From an uncultured Actinomycetes bacterium (GTDB taxonomy: Bacteria > Actinomycetota > Thermoleophilia > Solirubrobacterales > Solirubrobacteraceae), in assembly GCA_937888775.1 (NCBI GenBank), contig CALAQT010000323.1, forward strand, positions 1 through 19,222: 19,222 nucleotides of DNA, read 5' to 3'. Below, in pieces: positions 7,767 to 14,924 of the stretch (positions are counted from its first letter, which is position 1; each line of letters opens with the position of its first letter). A model generated the notes under the pieces. It was not told where the DNA came from. It ran no database searches and saw only the letters and a list, made by a program, of their open reading frames with translations. A program made the position numbers and the translations under genes.

Positions 7767-8867
7767 GTGCACAGCGATCTTCTGCTCGTGATCGTAGTTG
7801 TCACGGCGCTGTCGTTCGACTTCACCAACGGCTTTCACGACACCGCCAACGTCGTCGCGGCCTCGATCTCCACGCGTGCGCTCTCGCCCAGAACCGCGAT
7901 CGCCCTCGCCTCGATCCTCAACTTCATCGGTGCCTTCATCTCACTGAAGGTTGCCAGCACGGTCGCGACGGGGATCGTCGACGCCGCTCAGGTCTCAGAG
8001 ACGATCGCCTTCGCAGGCCTGATCGGCGCGATCGCGTGGAATCTGATCACCTGGGGATGGGGGCTGCCGTCCAGCTCATCGCACGCCTTGATCGGCGGCG
8101 TCATCGGCGCAATGCTGGCGGCTGTAGGCGGTTCCGGAGTCAAGGGCGCGGCGATCCTGACCAAGGTCGTGATCCCCGCGATCGTCGCTCCGCTGATCGC
8201 GTTCCTGTTCGCGGGCGTCGCGATCATGGTGATCTACAGACTCGTCGGGCGCAAACGCCCGGGGCCAGTGACGCGCGGGTTTCGCCTCGGACAGATCGCC
8301 TCCGGTTCGTTGCTATCGATCGCCCACGGGACCAACGACGCACAGAAGACAATGGGCGTGATCACGCTCGCGCTCGTCGCGCACGGAAGCGTGAGCGCCC
8401 ACCACACGCACGTACCGGCATGGGTGATCATCTCGGCTGCTTCGGCGATCTCGTTCGGCACGTACGCGGGCGGATGGCGGATCATCCGCACGGTGGGGAT
8501 GAGGATCATCAGAATGGACAGCGCGCAGGGCTTCGCCGCGCAGGGGGCGGGAGCGATCGTGATCCTGGCCTCCTCGCATTTCGGCTATCCGCTGTCATCG
8601 ACGCACGTGATCTCCGGCGGCGTGATAGGCGCAGGCGCCGCCAAGCGGTTGTCCGCCGTTCGCTGGGGCGTGGCCGGCAGCATCGCAGCGGCCTGGGTGT
8701 TCACGCTCCCGGCCGCGGGCATGTTCGGCGCTGTGGCGTACTGGCTCGCCTCGGCGTTTGGCAGCGGCGTGGCTGGGCCGCTGGTGATCAGCCTCGTCGG
8801 GCTCGGCGCCCTGACGACGACGCTCGCCAACCGCCGCCGACGACTGGCCGAAGCCGCCGGCGTGTGA
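7767..8867 (+). CDS. pit: PiT-family inorganic phosphate transporter
   Basis: 366 aa, GTG start, with about ten membrane helices. The family shows an inverted repeat: each half has a substrate motif, TNGFHDTANVVA (20-31) and HGTNDAQKTMG (187-197), and a matching PSSSSHALIGG (101-111) or PLSSTHVISGG (275-285). These proteins import phosphate or metal-phosphate driven by an ion gradient. It is the last gene of the cluster ppx, sixA-like, ppk1, pit, so phosphate entering the cell can be stored by PPK1. The gene has no visible ribosome site and begins 19 bp after ppk1. A convergent protease gene follows. Confidence 0.94.
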   Translation: MHSDLLLVIVVVTALSFDFTNGFHDTANVVAASISTRALSPRTAIALASILNFIGAFISLKVASTVATGIVDAAQVSETIAFAGLIGAIAWNLITWGWGLPSSSSHALIGGVIGAMLAAVGGSGVKGAAILTKVVIPAIVAPLIAFLFAGVAIMVIYRLVGRKRPGPVTRGFRLGQIASGSLLSIAHGTNDAQKTMGVITLALVAHGSVSAHHTHVPAWVIISAASAISFGTYAGGWRIIRTVGMRIIRMDSAQGFAAQGAGAIVILASSHFGYPLSSTHVISGGVIGAGAAKRLSAVRWGVAGSIAAAWVFTLPAAGMFGAVAYWLASAFGSGVAGPLVISLVGLGALTTTLANRRRRLAEAAGV

Positions 8868-8917
8868 ACCCGTCCGCGCCAGGGGCGGGCGCGGGCGGTG
8901 GCGTGCGCTTCCGCTCC

Positions 8918-8967
8918 GGGGGGTGGTTCAAGCCACCGCCCCGCGCGGATGGTTCAAGGCACCGCGC
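8918..8967. terminator. Twin hairpins in the pit/htrA convergent gap
   Basis: Hairpin 1 (8918-8942): GGGG and GGTGG pair with CCACC and CCCC around loop TTCAAG, with one bulged G. Hairpin 2 (8943-8967): GCGCGG pairs with CCGCGC, plus TG with CA further in. Both carry the sequence TGGTTCAAG in or beside the loop, though the stems differ. They sit between the converging pit and protease genes and could end transcription both ways; no T tract is present. Confidence 0.4.
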
Positions 8968-8997
8968 CCCGGCGGTGACCTGCGCCGCGGGGCATGG

Positions 8998-9037
8998 GTG
9001 GGCTCAGCCGCCGGACGGCAGTGGGGTCAGCCGCCGG
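8998..9037. repeat. Two-copy 17-bp repeat covering the htrA stop
   Basis: Units at 8998-9014 and 9021-9037 (period 23 bp) share 16 of 17 bases, with the common core TCAGCCGCCGG. The second contains the stop codon of the protease gene (TCA at 9027-9029 on this strand), so the 3' end of the gene appears to have been copied downstream. Confidence 0.6.
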
Positions 9038-10166
9038 TCGGCGTGGATGCCGGACGCGTGCCCAACGTGACCTTGATGCTCTTGGTCTGGCCACCTCGCT
9101 TGATCGTCAGGGTGATCGTTTGTCCGGGCTGGTAGCTGTCGACCGTCGCGATGAACTGGTCGGTGCTCGTGATCGTCTGACCGTCGATCGCGGTGATCAG
9201 ATCGCCATTCTGCAGGCCGGCGGTCTGGGCCGGGGATCCCGGCTGGACCGAGCTGATGCTGGCGCCGCCCGACGAGCTGCCATTGAGCTCCACGCCGACG
9301 TATGAGTGCTTGACCGGACGCCCGGCGATGATCGAGTTGGCGATCCGGGCGACCGTGTCGGACGGAATCGCAAATCCGACACCCGAGCTAGAGCCCTGGC
9401 CGGTCGCAGTGGAATTGTTGGTCTCGATCTGATCGTTGAGCCCTAGCACGTGGCCGTCGCCGTCAAGCAGAGGACCGCCGGAATTGCCGGGGTTGATCGC
9501 CGCATCGGTCTGGATCGCACCCGGGATCGTGTAGTTATTGGGAGCGGTGATGCTGCGCCCGACCTGGCTCACGATGCCGGCGGTGGCGGTCTCCGGCAGG
9601 CTGAACGGACTGCCGATCGCCACCACCGGATCGCCGACCTGTGCGTCGGAGGAGGTGGCAAAGGTGATCGGGTGCAGCTCAGACGAAGGCACATTGACGT
9701 GGATCACGCCGACATCAGTCGACGGGTCGCTTCCCAGCACCTTCGCCGGCACCTTGAGACCGTTCTGCAAGGTCACCGTGACCTTGATCGCACCGGCGAT
9801 GACGTGCTCGTCGGTGAGGATGTCGCCCTTGTTGTCATAGACCACGCCCGCGCCCTCACCCTGGGTCAGCTGGGAACCGCCGTTGCCGCCGAAGGGATTG
9901 ACGCTCTGGCCCGATGACTGGCTGGTGACGAAGATGTCGACCACACCGGGGCTAGCGGCCCGGTAGATCTGGTTGATCGTCAGGCCACGCGCGCTGGAGT
10001 TGGAGTTGCCACCGAAGGACGTCGGGATGGCAGGGGCGCGGGACGCTTGGACGACGGTGGTCGTCGTGGAGTGAGTCGAACTGCCGCCGCTCGCCACGGC
10101 TAGCGCGATGACTCCCCCTGCAACGGCACCGCCGATCACGGGAATAAATCGGCTCAGACGGCTCAT
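9027..10166 (-). CDS. HtrA/DegP-type membrane-anchored serine protease with PDZ domain
   Basis: 379 aa. It starts with a short basic tail and a signal anchor (about 7-27), then a Ser/Thr-rich linker (28-60), a trypsin-like domain (about 62-280) and one PDZ domain (about 285-372). The triad is His121 (LTDEHVI), Asp151 (PSTDVGV) and Ser229 (NPGNSGGPL). The PDZ domain has the YVGVELN and GLQNGDLITAIDGQ features that bind exposed C-termini. It degrades or checks misfolded proteins outside the membrane, as HtrA, PepD and DegP do. It is transcribed alone toward pit. It has a clear AGGAG (10181-10185 on the plus strand), but this lies 14 bases from the ATG, longer than usual; no in-frame start lies between. 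The 325-bp upstream gap should hold its promoter. Confidence 0.93.
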   Translation of the reverse strand: MSRLSRFIPVIGGAVAGGVIALAVASGGSSTHSTTTTVVQASRAPAIPTSFGGNSNSSARGLTINQIYRAASPGVVDIFVTSQSSGQSVNPFGGNGGSQLTQGEGAGVVYDNKGDILTDEHVIAGAIKVTVTLQNGLKVPAKVLGSDPSTDVGVIHVNVPSSELHPITFATSSDAQVGDPVVAIGSPFSLPETATAGIVSQVGRSITAPNNYTIPGAIQTDAAINPGNSGGPLLDGDGHVLGLNDQIETNNSTATGQGSSSGVGFAIPSDTVARIANSIIAGRPVKHSYVGVELNGSSSGGASISSVQPGSPAQTAGLQNGDLITAIDGQTITSTDQFIATVDSYQPGQTITLTIKRGGQTKSIKVTLGTRPASTPTGG

Positions 10167-10180
10167 CTTCGGTTTCTCAT

Positions 10181-10185
10181 CTCCT
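10181..10185 (-). promoter_or_regulatory. AGGAG ribosome site of the htrA-type gene (long spacer)
   Basis: On the minus strand AGGAG precedes the ATG at 10166 by 14 bases. It is the only strong Shine-Dalgarno-like match I found at a gene start in this window. The spacing is longer than the usual 5-9, so its use is uncertain. Confidence 0.4.
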
Positions 10186-10372
10186 GGCAGAAATTGATCG
10201 CAGACCTGGTATGGCTAGTACAGCACCCTCCCGTGAGAAACCCTTCAGAGCCAGGGAAGAAGTGCGTAAGAGAGGAGGATGGGCTCCAGACCGGGCCGGT
10301 TTGGCTCATGCAGACGGGCTTTCCCCGGGGACCGGAACCCAAACTGTACGCCCGTACCGGCCCGGCCCCTGT

Positions 10373-10470
10373 CCGGCGCCCACGCGCTCTGAGTTTGAAC
10401 ACGCCTTCCTGGCCTTCTGTGAGCGCTTCGGCCTGCCGCGCCCGGCCGTGAACACCCGGGTGGTGCTGAC
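10373..10470 (+). pseudogene. Remnant of a DUF559-like (endonuclease-fold) gene
   Basis: The plus-strand translation reads RSEFEHAFLAFCERFGLPRP and then AVNTRV, which matches the start of the DUF559-type domain that is common in Thermoleophilia-like genomes, as I know it (pattern TRSELE..FL.L....GLPRP..N). The similarity stops after about 30 residues: the following bases become a hairpin and then the antisense of the acetoacetyl-CoA synthetase gene, and the conserved catalytic part is missing. The upstream residues in this frame (from 10211) are unlike the family. It is therefore a fragment left by deletion or rearrangement. Identification is by memory of the family, not by search. Confidence 0.5.
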
Positions 10471-10475
10471 CACCC
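10458..10475 (-). terminator. Hairpin behind the acetoacetyl-CoA synthetase gene
   Basis: A perfect 7-bp stem with a 4-base loop (GGGTGGT, GCTG, ACCACCC as read on the plus strand) begins 16 bases after the synthetase stop. It is a good stem but no T tract follows, so it may act as a factor-assisted terminator or as 3'-end protection. Confidence 0.45.
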
Positions 10476-10491
10476 TCACGAGCGCGGCGCT

Positions 10492-12450
10492 TCACCCCCC
10501 GGTCTGGCCGCCCTCCTTGCCGGCCATCTCGACGAAGTAGTCGAGCGCAGCCGGGTTGGCCAGCGACTCGCGGCTGGCCGCCTGCTCGGGATCGGTGCCC
10601 GACAGGATCCGCTTGACGGGCACCTCCAGGACCTTGCCAGAAAGCGTCCGTGGCACCTCCGCGATCTGGCGGATCTCGTCCGGAACGTGGCGGGGTGAGC
10701 AGTCTTCGCGGATCCGCCGCCGGATGGCGGCGATCAGGTCGTCGTCCAGCCGAGCGCCGTCCCCCAGCACGACGAATAGGGGCATCCAACCGTCGGTCCC
10801 GGCGCGGGGCAGGTCGACCACCAGGGCGTCGACGACCTCGTCGACGGCCAGCACGGCGCGATAGATCTCGCTCGTTCCCATCCGTACGCCGCCGCGGTTG
10901 ATCGTCGAGTCCGAGCGGCCGTAGATGATCGCCGTCTGGCGGGAGGTGATCTCGATCCAGTCGCCGTGGCGCCAGATGCCCTCGAACATCGAGAAGTAGC
11001 TGTCGCGCAGCCGCGAGCCGTCCTCGTCGCCCCAGAGGAAGATCGGCATCGAGGGCATCGGCTCGGTGATGACCAGCTCTCCCACCTCGTCGATCAGCGG
11101 CTGACCGGAAGGGTCCCAGGCCTGGACGTTGGCGCCCAGGCAGCGCGCCTGCAGCTCACCGAGGTAGACGGGCAGCGTCGGCACCCCGCCCACGAAGGCC
11201 GTGCACATGTCTGTCCCGCCGGAGGTCGAGAACAGCCATGTGTCCTCCCCGAGCTGTTCGTAGATCCAGAGAAAGCCCTCCGGCGAGAGCGGCGAACCGG
11301 TCGAGCCGACCGCCTGCAAAGCACTCAGGTCGCGCCCCCGCGCCGGCTCCACAGACGCCTTCATGCACGAGGCGATGAACGCCGCGCTTGTGCCAAAGCA
11401 GGTGATCCTGGCGCGCGCGGCCAGTTCCCACAGGGTGCCGAGGTCCGGGTAGCCGGGGTTGCCGTCGAACAGCACAATCGCTGCGTCGGTCAGCAGCACC
11501 CCGACCAGGAAGTTCCACATCATCCAGCCCGTGGTGGAGAACCAGAAGATGCGGTCGCCGGCTTGGGCGTCGACGTGGAGGTGCATCTTCTTCAACTGCT
11601 CAATCAGGATCCCGCCCTGACCGTGGACGATCGGCTTCGGCAGCCCGGTGGTGCCGGAGCTGTAAAGCACCCAGAGCGGATGATCGAAGTCCAGGGGCGC
11701 GAACTCAAGCTCGGCGGCCGGGCCGTCCAGAAAGCCGCCCTCCCAGCCCGAGCCATCCAGGTAGCCGAGCGTCACGACCCGCGCCAGCGACGGGATCTCG
11801 GCGGCGATCTCCTTGACCACCGCTCGGCGATCGAAGTCCTTACCCCCATAGCGGTAGCCGTCGATCGCCAGCAGCACCTTGGGCTCGATCTGGGCGAAGC
11901 GGTCGATAACGCTGCGGGCCCCGAACTCGGGTGCCGCAGAGGACCACACCGCGCCGATCGACGCGCAGGCCAGAAACGCCGCCACCGTCTCCGGGATGTT
12001 GGGCATGTAGGCCGCGACCCGATCGCCCTCGACGACACCCAAGGCTCGCAGCCCCGCAGCGATCGCCGCCGTCTGCGCGCGCAGCTCGGCCCAGGTCCAT
12101 TCGCTGAGCTCGCGCAGCTCGGAGGCGTGCAGGATGGCCACGTCCTGATCGCGCTTGCCGCGGAACACATGCTCGGCATAGCTCAGGCGGGCGCCCGGAA
12201 ACCACTGCGCCCCGGGCATCGTCCGGTCGCCCAGCACGCCTGAGCCGGGCGTCTCAAAGTGCACCTGGAAGTACTCGACCACCGACTCCCAGAACGCGTC
12301 GATGTCGTCGACCGACCACCGCCAGAGCTCGTGATAGCCGTCGAACCGCAATCCCCGCGTCTGCGCCAGCCAGTCGGCGTAGCGGGTAATCGCCGCGCGC
12401 TCGATGCGCGGCTGCGACGGCGCCCACAGGAGCTCAGGGACATCAGCCAT
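10492..12450 (-). CDS. Acetoacetyl-CoA synthetase (acetoacetate-CoA ligase)
   Basis: 652 aa from the ATG at 12450 (MADVPELLWAPSQPRIE); a frame extension to 12486 adds 12 residues that are not family-like. It belongs to the adenylate-forming ligases. The N-terminal LLW.PS..RIE.A.ITRY pattern and overall length match acetoacetyl-CoA synthetase rather than acetyl-CoA synthetase. Motifs: LYSSGTTGLPKPIVHG (262-277, phosphate loop), FSTTGWMMWN (304-313), STSGGTDMC (408-416), IYGRSDSTINRGGVRMGTSE (509-528, hinge) and RTLSGKVLEVPVKR with the catalytic Lys606. It would activate acetoacetate, or a similar 3-oxo or short-chain acid, with ATP and CoA in the cytoplasm. It is divergent from the biotin-carrier/carboxyltransferase gene with a 64-bp shared gap, so the two may be co-regulated. 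Substrate choice cannot be proven by sequence. Confidence 0.88.
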   Translation of the reverse strand: MADVPELLWAPSQPRIERAAITRYADWLAQTRGLRFDGYHELWRWSVDDIDAFWESVVEYFQVHFETPGSGVLGDRTMPGAQWFPGARLSYAEHVFRGKRDQDVAILHASELRELSEWTWAELRAQTAAIAAGLRALGVVEGDRVAAYMPNIPETVAAFLACASIGAVWSSAAPEFGARSVIDRFAQIEPKVLLAIDGYRYGGKDFDRRAVVKEIAAEIPSLARVVTLGYLDGSGWEGGFLDGPAAELEFAPLDFDHPLWVLYSSGTTGLPKPIVHGQGGILIEQLKKMHLHVDAQAGDRIFWFSTTGWMMWNFLVGVLLTDAAIVLFDGNPGYPDLGTLWELAARARITCFGTSAAFIASCMKASVEPARGRDLSALQAVGSTGSPLSPEGFLWIYEQLGEDTWLFSTSGGTDMCTAFVGGVPTLPVYLGELQARCLGANVQAWDPSGQPLIDEVGELVITEPMPSMPIFLWGDEDGSRLRDSYFSMFEGIWRHGDWIEITSRQTAIIYGRSDSTINRGGVRMGTSEIYRAVLAVDEVVDALVVDLPRAGTDGWMPLFVVLGDGARLDDDLIAAIRRRIREDCSPRHVPDEIRQIAEVPRTLSGKVLEVPVKRILSGTDPEQAASRESLANPAALDYFVEMAGKEGGQTGG

Positions 12451-12514
12451 GCCAGGCAGTATTCCCCAAATCGCCATCGTGCCCAAGTGACTTCAATCCG
12501 GCCGCGACCGCACC
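12451..12514. promoter_or_regulatory. Shared divergent promoter gap
   Basis: These 64 bases separate two genes reading away from each other and must hold at least part of both promoters, unless the promoters reach into the coding regions. I see no convincing -35/-10 pair or operator palindrome. Confidence 0.4.
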
Positions 12515-14362
12515 GTGCGGGATGATCTCGCGGTGGGGACCATCCCTGAGCTCGCACTGGTCGCGCCGCTCGCCGGCACGGTCATCTCTGTCGCCTGCGG
12601 CCAGGGCGAGCGCATCAGCGCCGGAGCGCCGCTGTTGGTGATCGAGGCGATGAAGATGGAGCACGAGGTGATGGCCGAATACGACGGCGTGGTCGACCGC
12701 CTGGAGGTCGCGGTCGGCGAGACGGTGTCCGAGGGCCAGCTGCTGGCGGTGCTAACGCCAGGCACCGAGACCGGTAAGACGTACGGACACCAGCCGCAGC
12801 CGCAGCCGACCGGCGACCGCGGCGATCTCAGGACCGTGATCGAGCGCCACGCGCTCGGCCTTGACGCGGCCCGTCCTGACGCCGTCGCGCGTCGCCACGA
12901 GCGCGGCCGCCGGACCGCCCGTGAGAACCTGGCCGAGCTGATCGACGCGGACACGTTCGTCGAGTACGGACCGCTGATGTTCGCTGCCCAGGAGCGCCGG
13001 CGTCCAAAGGACGAGCTGATCGCCCGCACGCCAGCCGATGGCCTGGTGGCCGGCGTCGGCGACGTCGAGGGCGAGTCTTGCGTGGTGATGTCGTACGACT
13101 ACACGGTCCTGGCCGGGACGCAGGGGATGCGCAACCACCAGAAGAAGGACCGCCTGTTTGAGCTCGCGCAGCGCCGCAGACTGCCGGTGGTGTTGTTCGC
13201 CGAGGGCGGCGGCGGGCGCCCGGGCGACGTCGACTGGCCGATCGTGGCGGGCCTGGACTGTCGCGCGTTCGCCCGGTTCGCCCGGCTCAGCGGCCTCGTG
13301 CCGCTGGTCGGAATCGCCTCCGGATACTGCTTTGCCGGCAACGCGGCGCTGCTGGGGTGCTGTGACGTGGTGATCGCGACCGAGGATTCCAGTATCGGCA
13401 TGGGCGGCCCGGCGATGATCGAGGGCGGCGGGCTCGGTGTCCACGCCCCCGGCGATGTCGGCCCGATCGACGTGCAGGAGGCTAACGGAGTTGTGGACCT
13501 CAGAGTGGCCGACGATCACGCCGCGACCCAGATGGCCAAGCGCTATCTCGGATATTTTCGCCGCCGCGCCGCGCCGCCCGCGCCGTCCTCCGAACCGGAC
13601 CAGGAGCTTCTCCGCGGACTGGTCCCGGCCAACCGCAAGCGCATCTACGACGTCCGGACTGTGATCGACGGGCTCTTCGACATGGACTCGATGCTCGAGC
13701 TGCGCCGGGGGTTCGGCGCCGGCATCGTCACCTCGCTGGCCCGCCTCGACGGCCGCCCGCTGGGCGTCGTGGCCAACGATCCCGCCCACCTGGGCGGCGC
13801 CATCGACGCCAACGGAGCCGACAAGGCCGCCCGGTTCATGGCGCTGTGTGACGCGTTCGAGCTCCCGATCGCGTTCCTTTGTGACACACCCGGGTTCATG
13901 GTCGGCCCCGACGCCGAGCGCACCGCGACCGTGCGCCACTTTGCGCGGATGTTCGTGACCGGCGCCAACCTCGAGGTACCGACTGGGACTGTGGTGCTGC
14001 GCAAGGGCTACGGGCTCGGCGCCCAGGCAATGGCGGGAGGGGGATTCAAGGAGCCGCTGTTCACGGTCGGCTGGCCGACCTCGGAATTCGGCGCGATGGG
14101 CCTGGAGGGAGCGGTGCGACTGGGCATGCGCCGCGAGCTTGAGGCGATCGACGATGCGGAGCAGCGGAGCCAGTCCTTCGACGCCGCTGTCGCGGCCGCC
14201 TACGAGCGCGGCCAGGGGGTCAATATGGCCGCCTACTTCGAGATCGACGACGTGATCGATCCAGCCGATACGCGCCGCTGGCTCAGGACGCTGTTCGACC
14301 AGCGCCCCGGCGGATGGTGGACGCGGCCCGGCAAGCGCCGGCCCTACGTCGACACGTGGTGA
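12515..14362 (+). CDS. Biotin-carrier/carboxyltransferase fusion (acyl-CoA carboxylase-type)
   Basis: 615 aa. Residues about 10-82 are a biotinyl domain with EAMKMEH (44-50), so Lys47 carries biotin. A polar linker (QPQPQP, about 92-98) leads to a complete two-lobe carboxyltransferase of the acyl-CoA carboxylase beta type. Lobe N (about 120-350) has RHERGRRTARENLAELID (127-144), GIASGYCFAGNAALLGC (266-282) and IGMGGPAMIEGG (294-305). Lobe C (about 370-600) has LGGAIDANGADKAARF (426-441), CDTPGFMVG (456-464), LRKGYGLGAQAM (495-506) and SEFGAMGLEGAV (523-534). In most actinobacterial carboxylases the carrier sits on the alpha subunit with biotin carboxylase. Here it is joined to the transferase and no biotin carboxylase is in the window. 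The enzyme would carboxylate an acyl-CoA, with the substrate unknown. The GTG start at 12515 is uncertain; a GTG at 12536 is also possible and leaves both domains intact. Confidence 0.88.
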   Translation: MRDDLAVGTIPELALVAPLAGTVISVACGQGERISAGAPLLVIEAMKMEHEVMAEYDGVVDRLEVAVGETVSEGQLLAVLTPGTETGKTYGHQPQPQPTGDRGDLRTVIERHALGLDAARPDAVARRHERGRRTARENLAELIDADTFVEYGPLMFAAQERRRPKDELIARTPADGLVAGVGDVEGESCVVMSYDYTVLAGTQGMRNHQKKDRLFELAQRRRLPVVLFAEGGGGRPGDVDWPIVAGLDCRAFARFARLSGLVPLVGIASGYCFAGNAALLGCCDVVIATEDSSIGMGGPAMIEGGGLGVHAPGDVGPIDVQEANGVVDLRVADDHAATQMAKRYLGYFRRRAAPPAPSSEPDQELLRGLVPANRKRIYDVRTVIDGLFDMDSMLELRRGFGAGIVTSLARLDGRPLGVVANDPAHLGGAIDANGADKAARFMALCDAFELPIAFLCDTPGFMVGPDAERTATVRHFARMFVTGANLEVPTGTVVLRKGYGLGAQAMAGGGFKEPLFTVGWPTSEFGAMGLEGAVRLGMRRELEAIDDAEQRSQSFDAAVAAAYERGQGVNMAAYFEIDDVIDPADTRRWLRTLFDQRPGGWWTRPGKRRPYVDTW

Positions 14363-14372
14363 GCGACCACGT
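14354..14372 (+). terminator. Hairpin spanning the carboxyltransferase stop codon
   Basis: A perfect 7-bp stem (ACGTGGT and ACCACGT) with loop GAGCG includes the TGA at 14360-14362. It is the only strong stem in the short gap to the convergent zur-like gene and may mark the 3' end of the transcript. No T tract. Confidence 0.4.
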
Positions 14373-14421
14373 CACCCGGCAGCTCACTCCTCGGTGCAGG
14401 CGAGTACCACGAGCGCCACCG

Positions 14422-14865
14422 TCAACCACATTTCTTGCACGCGCCGCGCAGCAGCACGTCATGGCTCGCGACGCGGACCCCAAGCCGCTCCGAGAGCCGG
14501 TCGATCGCGCGCTCCAGCCCCGGGTCGTCGAACGCGACCAGCCGTCCGCACCGCTCGCACACCAGATGATGGTGGTGGTCACCGCCGGGGCGCACCCGCT
14601 CAAAGCGCGCCTGACCGTCCCCCACCTCCACGCGCTCCACCAGCCCGTGCTCGACCAACAGCTCCAGCACGCGATAGATGCTGGCCCGGCCGGTGGGGCG
14701 ACCCTGGTGGCGGAGCCCATCCTCGATCTGCACCGCGCTCAGCGCGCAGGGCTGGTCAGCCAACAGCTCGACGATCCGCTCGCGGGCGCCTCCCCGCTTG
14801 AGACCCGCTTGCGCGAGCACAGTGCGCACGTGCTCGCTCCAGTTAGGGGACTCCTGGATGCTCAT
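14422..14865 (-). CDS. Fur-family metal regulator, probably Zur
   Basis: 147 aa from the ATG at 14865 (MSIQESPNWSEH); the open frame runs 18 codons further up but through the intergenic promoter. The winged-helix part covers about 10-88, with the recognition region RPTGRASIYRVLELL (56-70). The dimerisation/metal part has GGDHHHHLVCERCGRLV (94-110) and the end ACKKCG. The pairs Cys103/Cys106 and Cys143/Cys146 form the structural zinc site of the family, and His97-100 is the usual regulatory metal region. Divergence from a zinc-type ABC operon makes zinc the likely signal (Zur): with zinc bound it should repress uptake. Fur or Mur activity is possible by sequence alone. TAATCT (14874-14879 on plus as AGATTA) stands 8 bases before the ATG, suggesting a leaderless mRNA. 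Confidence 0.85.
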   Translation of the reverse strand: MSIQESPNWSEHVRTVLAQAGLKRGGARERIVELLADQPCALSAVQIEDGLRHQGRPTGRASIYRVLELLVEHGLVERVEVGDGQARFERVRPGGDHHHHLVCERCGRLVAFDDPGLERAIDRLSERLGVRVASHDVLLRGACKKCG

Positions 14866-14873
14866 CTCGATCA

Positions 14874-14879
14874 AGATTA
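14874..14879 (-). promoter_or_regulatory. Possible -10 box (TAATCT) of the zur-like gene
   Basis: TAATCT on the minus strand fits TANNNT and ends 8 bases before the ATG, the placement expected for a leaderless transcript. No Shine-Dalgarno is present. Confidence 0.4.
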
Positions 14880-14901
14880 GCGCCACGGGAACTCGAACAG
14901 G

Positions 14902-14920
14902 AATAGGAATCAATCCCATT
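14902..14920. promoter_or_regulatory. Candidate Zur operator, 9-1-9 inverted repeat
   Basis: AATAGGAAT, a central C, then AATCCCATT: 7 of 9 positions are complementary. The 9-1-9 form is typical of Fur-family operators, and the site is AT-rich in a very GC-rich window. It lies 16 bases upstream of the znuA-like start, just ahead of its candidate -10 box, and on the other side just beyond the zur-like promoter, so one site could control both genes. It does not closely match any Zur consensus I can recall, so the assignment is by position and symmetry. Confidence 0.5.
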
Positions 14921-14924
14921 TATG

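Larger units (their letters stand above)
10167..10491. other. 325-bp gap between acetoacetyl-CoA synthetase and htrA
   Basis: Both flanking genes read on the minus strand. The gap holds a DUF559-like remnant on the plus strand (about 10373-10470), a strong hairpin at 10458-10475 and a short inverted repeat GTACG-CC-CGTAC at 10346-10357 that could be a regulator site. The htrA promoter is expected here, but no convincing -35/-10 pair could be picked by eye. Confidence 0.6.

Noticed and set aside
8922..8965. tRNA T-arm (GGTTCAAG) in the pit/htrA gap
   Set aside because: The loop text resembles a T-arm, but the stem does not fit a 5-bp arm with a 7-base loop, and no acceptor or anticodon arms surround it.
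8036..9070. A 344-codon plus-strand frame overlapping pit
   Set aside because: It is arginine-rich, shares no family pattern and shadows pit, which shows clear PiT motifs in the other frame. Long shadow frames are common in such GC-rich DNA.
10166..10180. A five-residue leader peptide (MRNRR) ahead of htrA
   Set aside because: Its ATG directly abuts the AGGAG with no spacer, and nothing suggests attenuation.
10163..10789. A 208-codon minus-strand frame ending at the htrA start
   Set aside because: It begins as a shadow of the synthetase gene and runs through the gap with the DUF559-like remnant. Its ending overlap with the htrA ATG (ATGA) looks accidental.
10966..12243. A 425-codon frame antisense to the acetoacetyl-CoA synthetase gene
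   Set aside because: The translation looks like a codon shadow (rich in Arg, Gln, His, Asp, Val) without domains, while the opposite strand carries every ligase motif.
12752..13939. A 395-codon frame antisense to the carboxyltransferase gene
   Set aside because: Same reason: no recognisable domain, and the sense frame is fully conserved.
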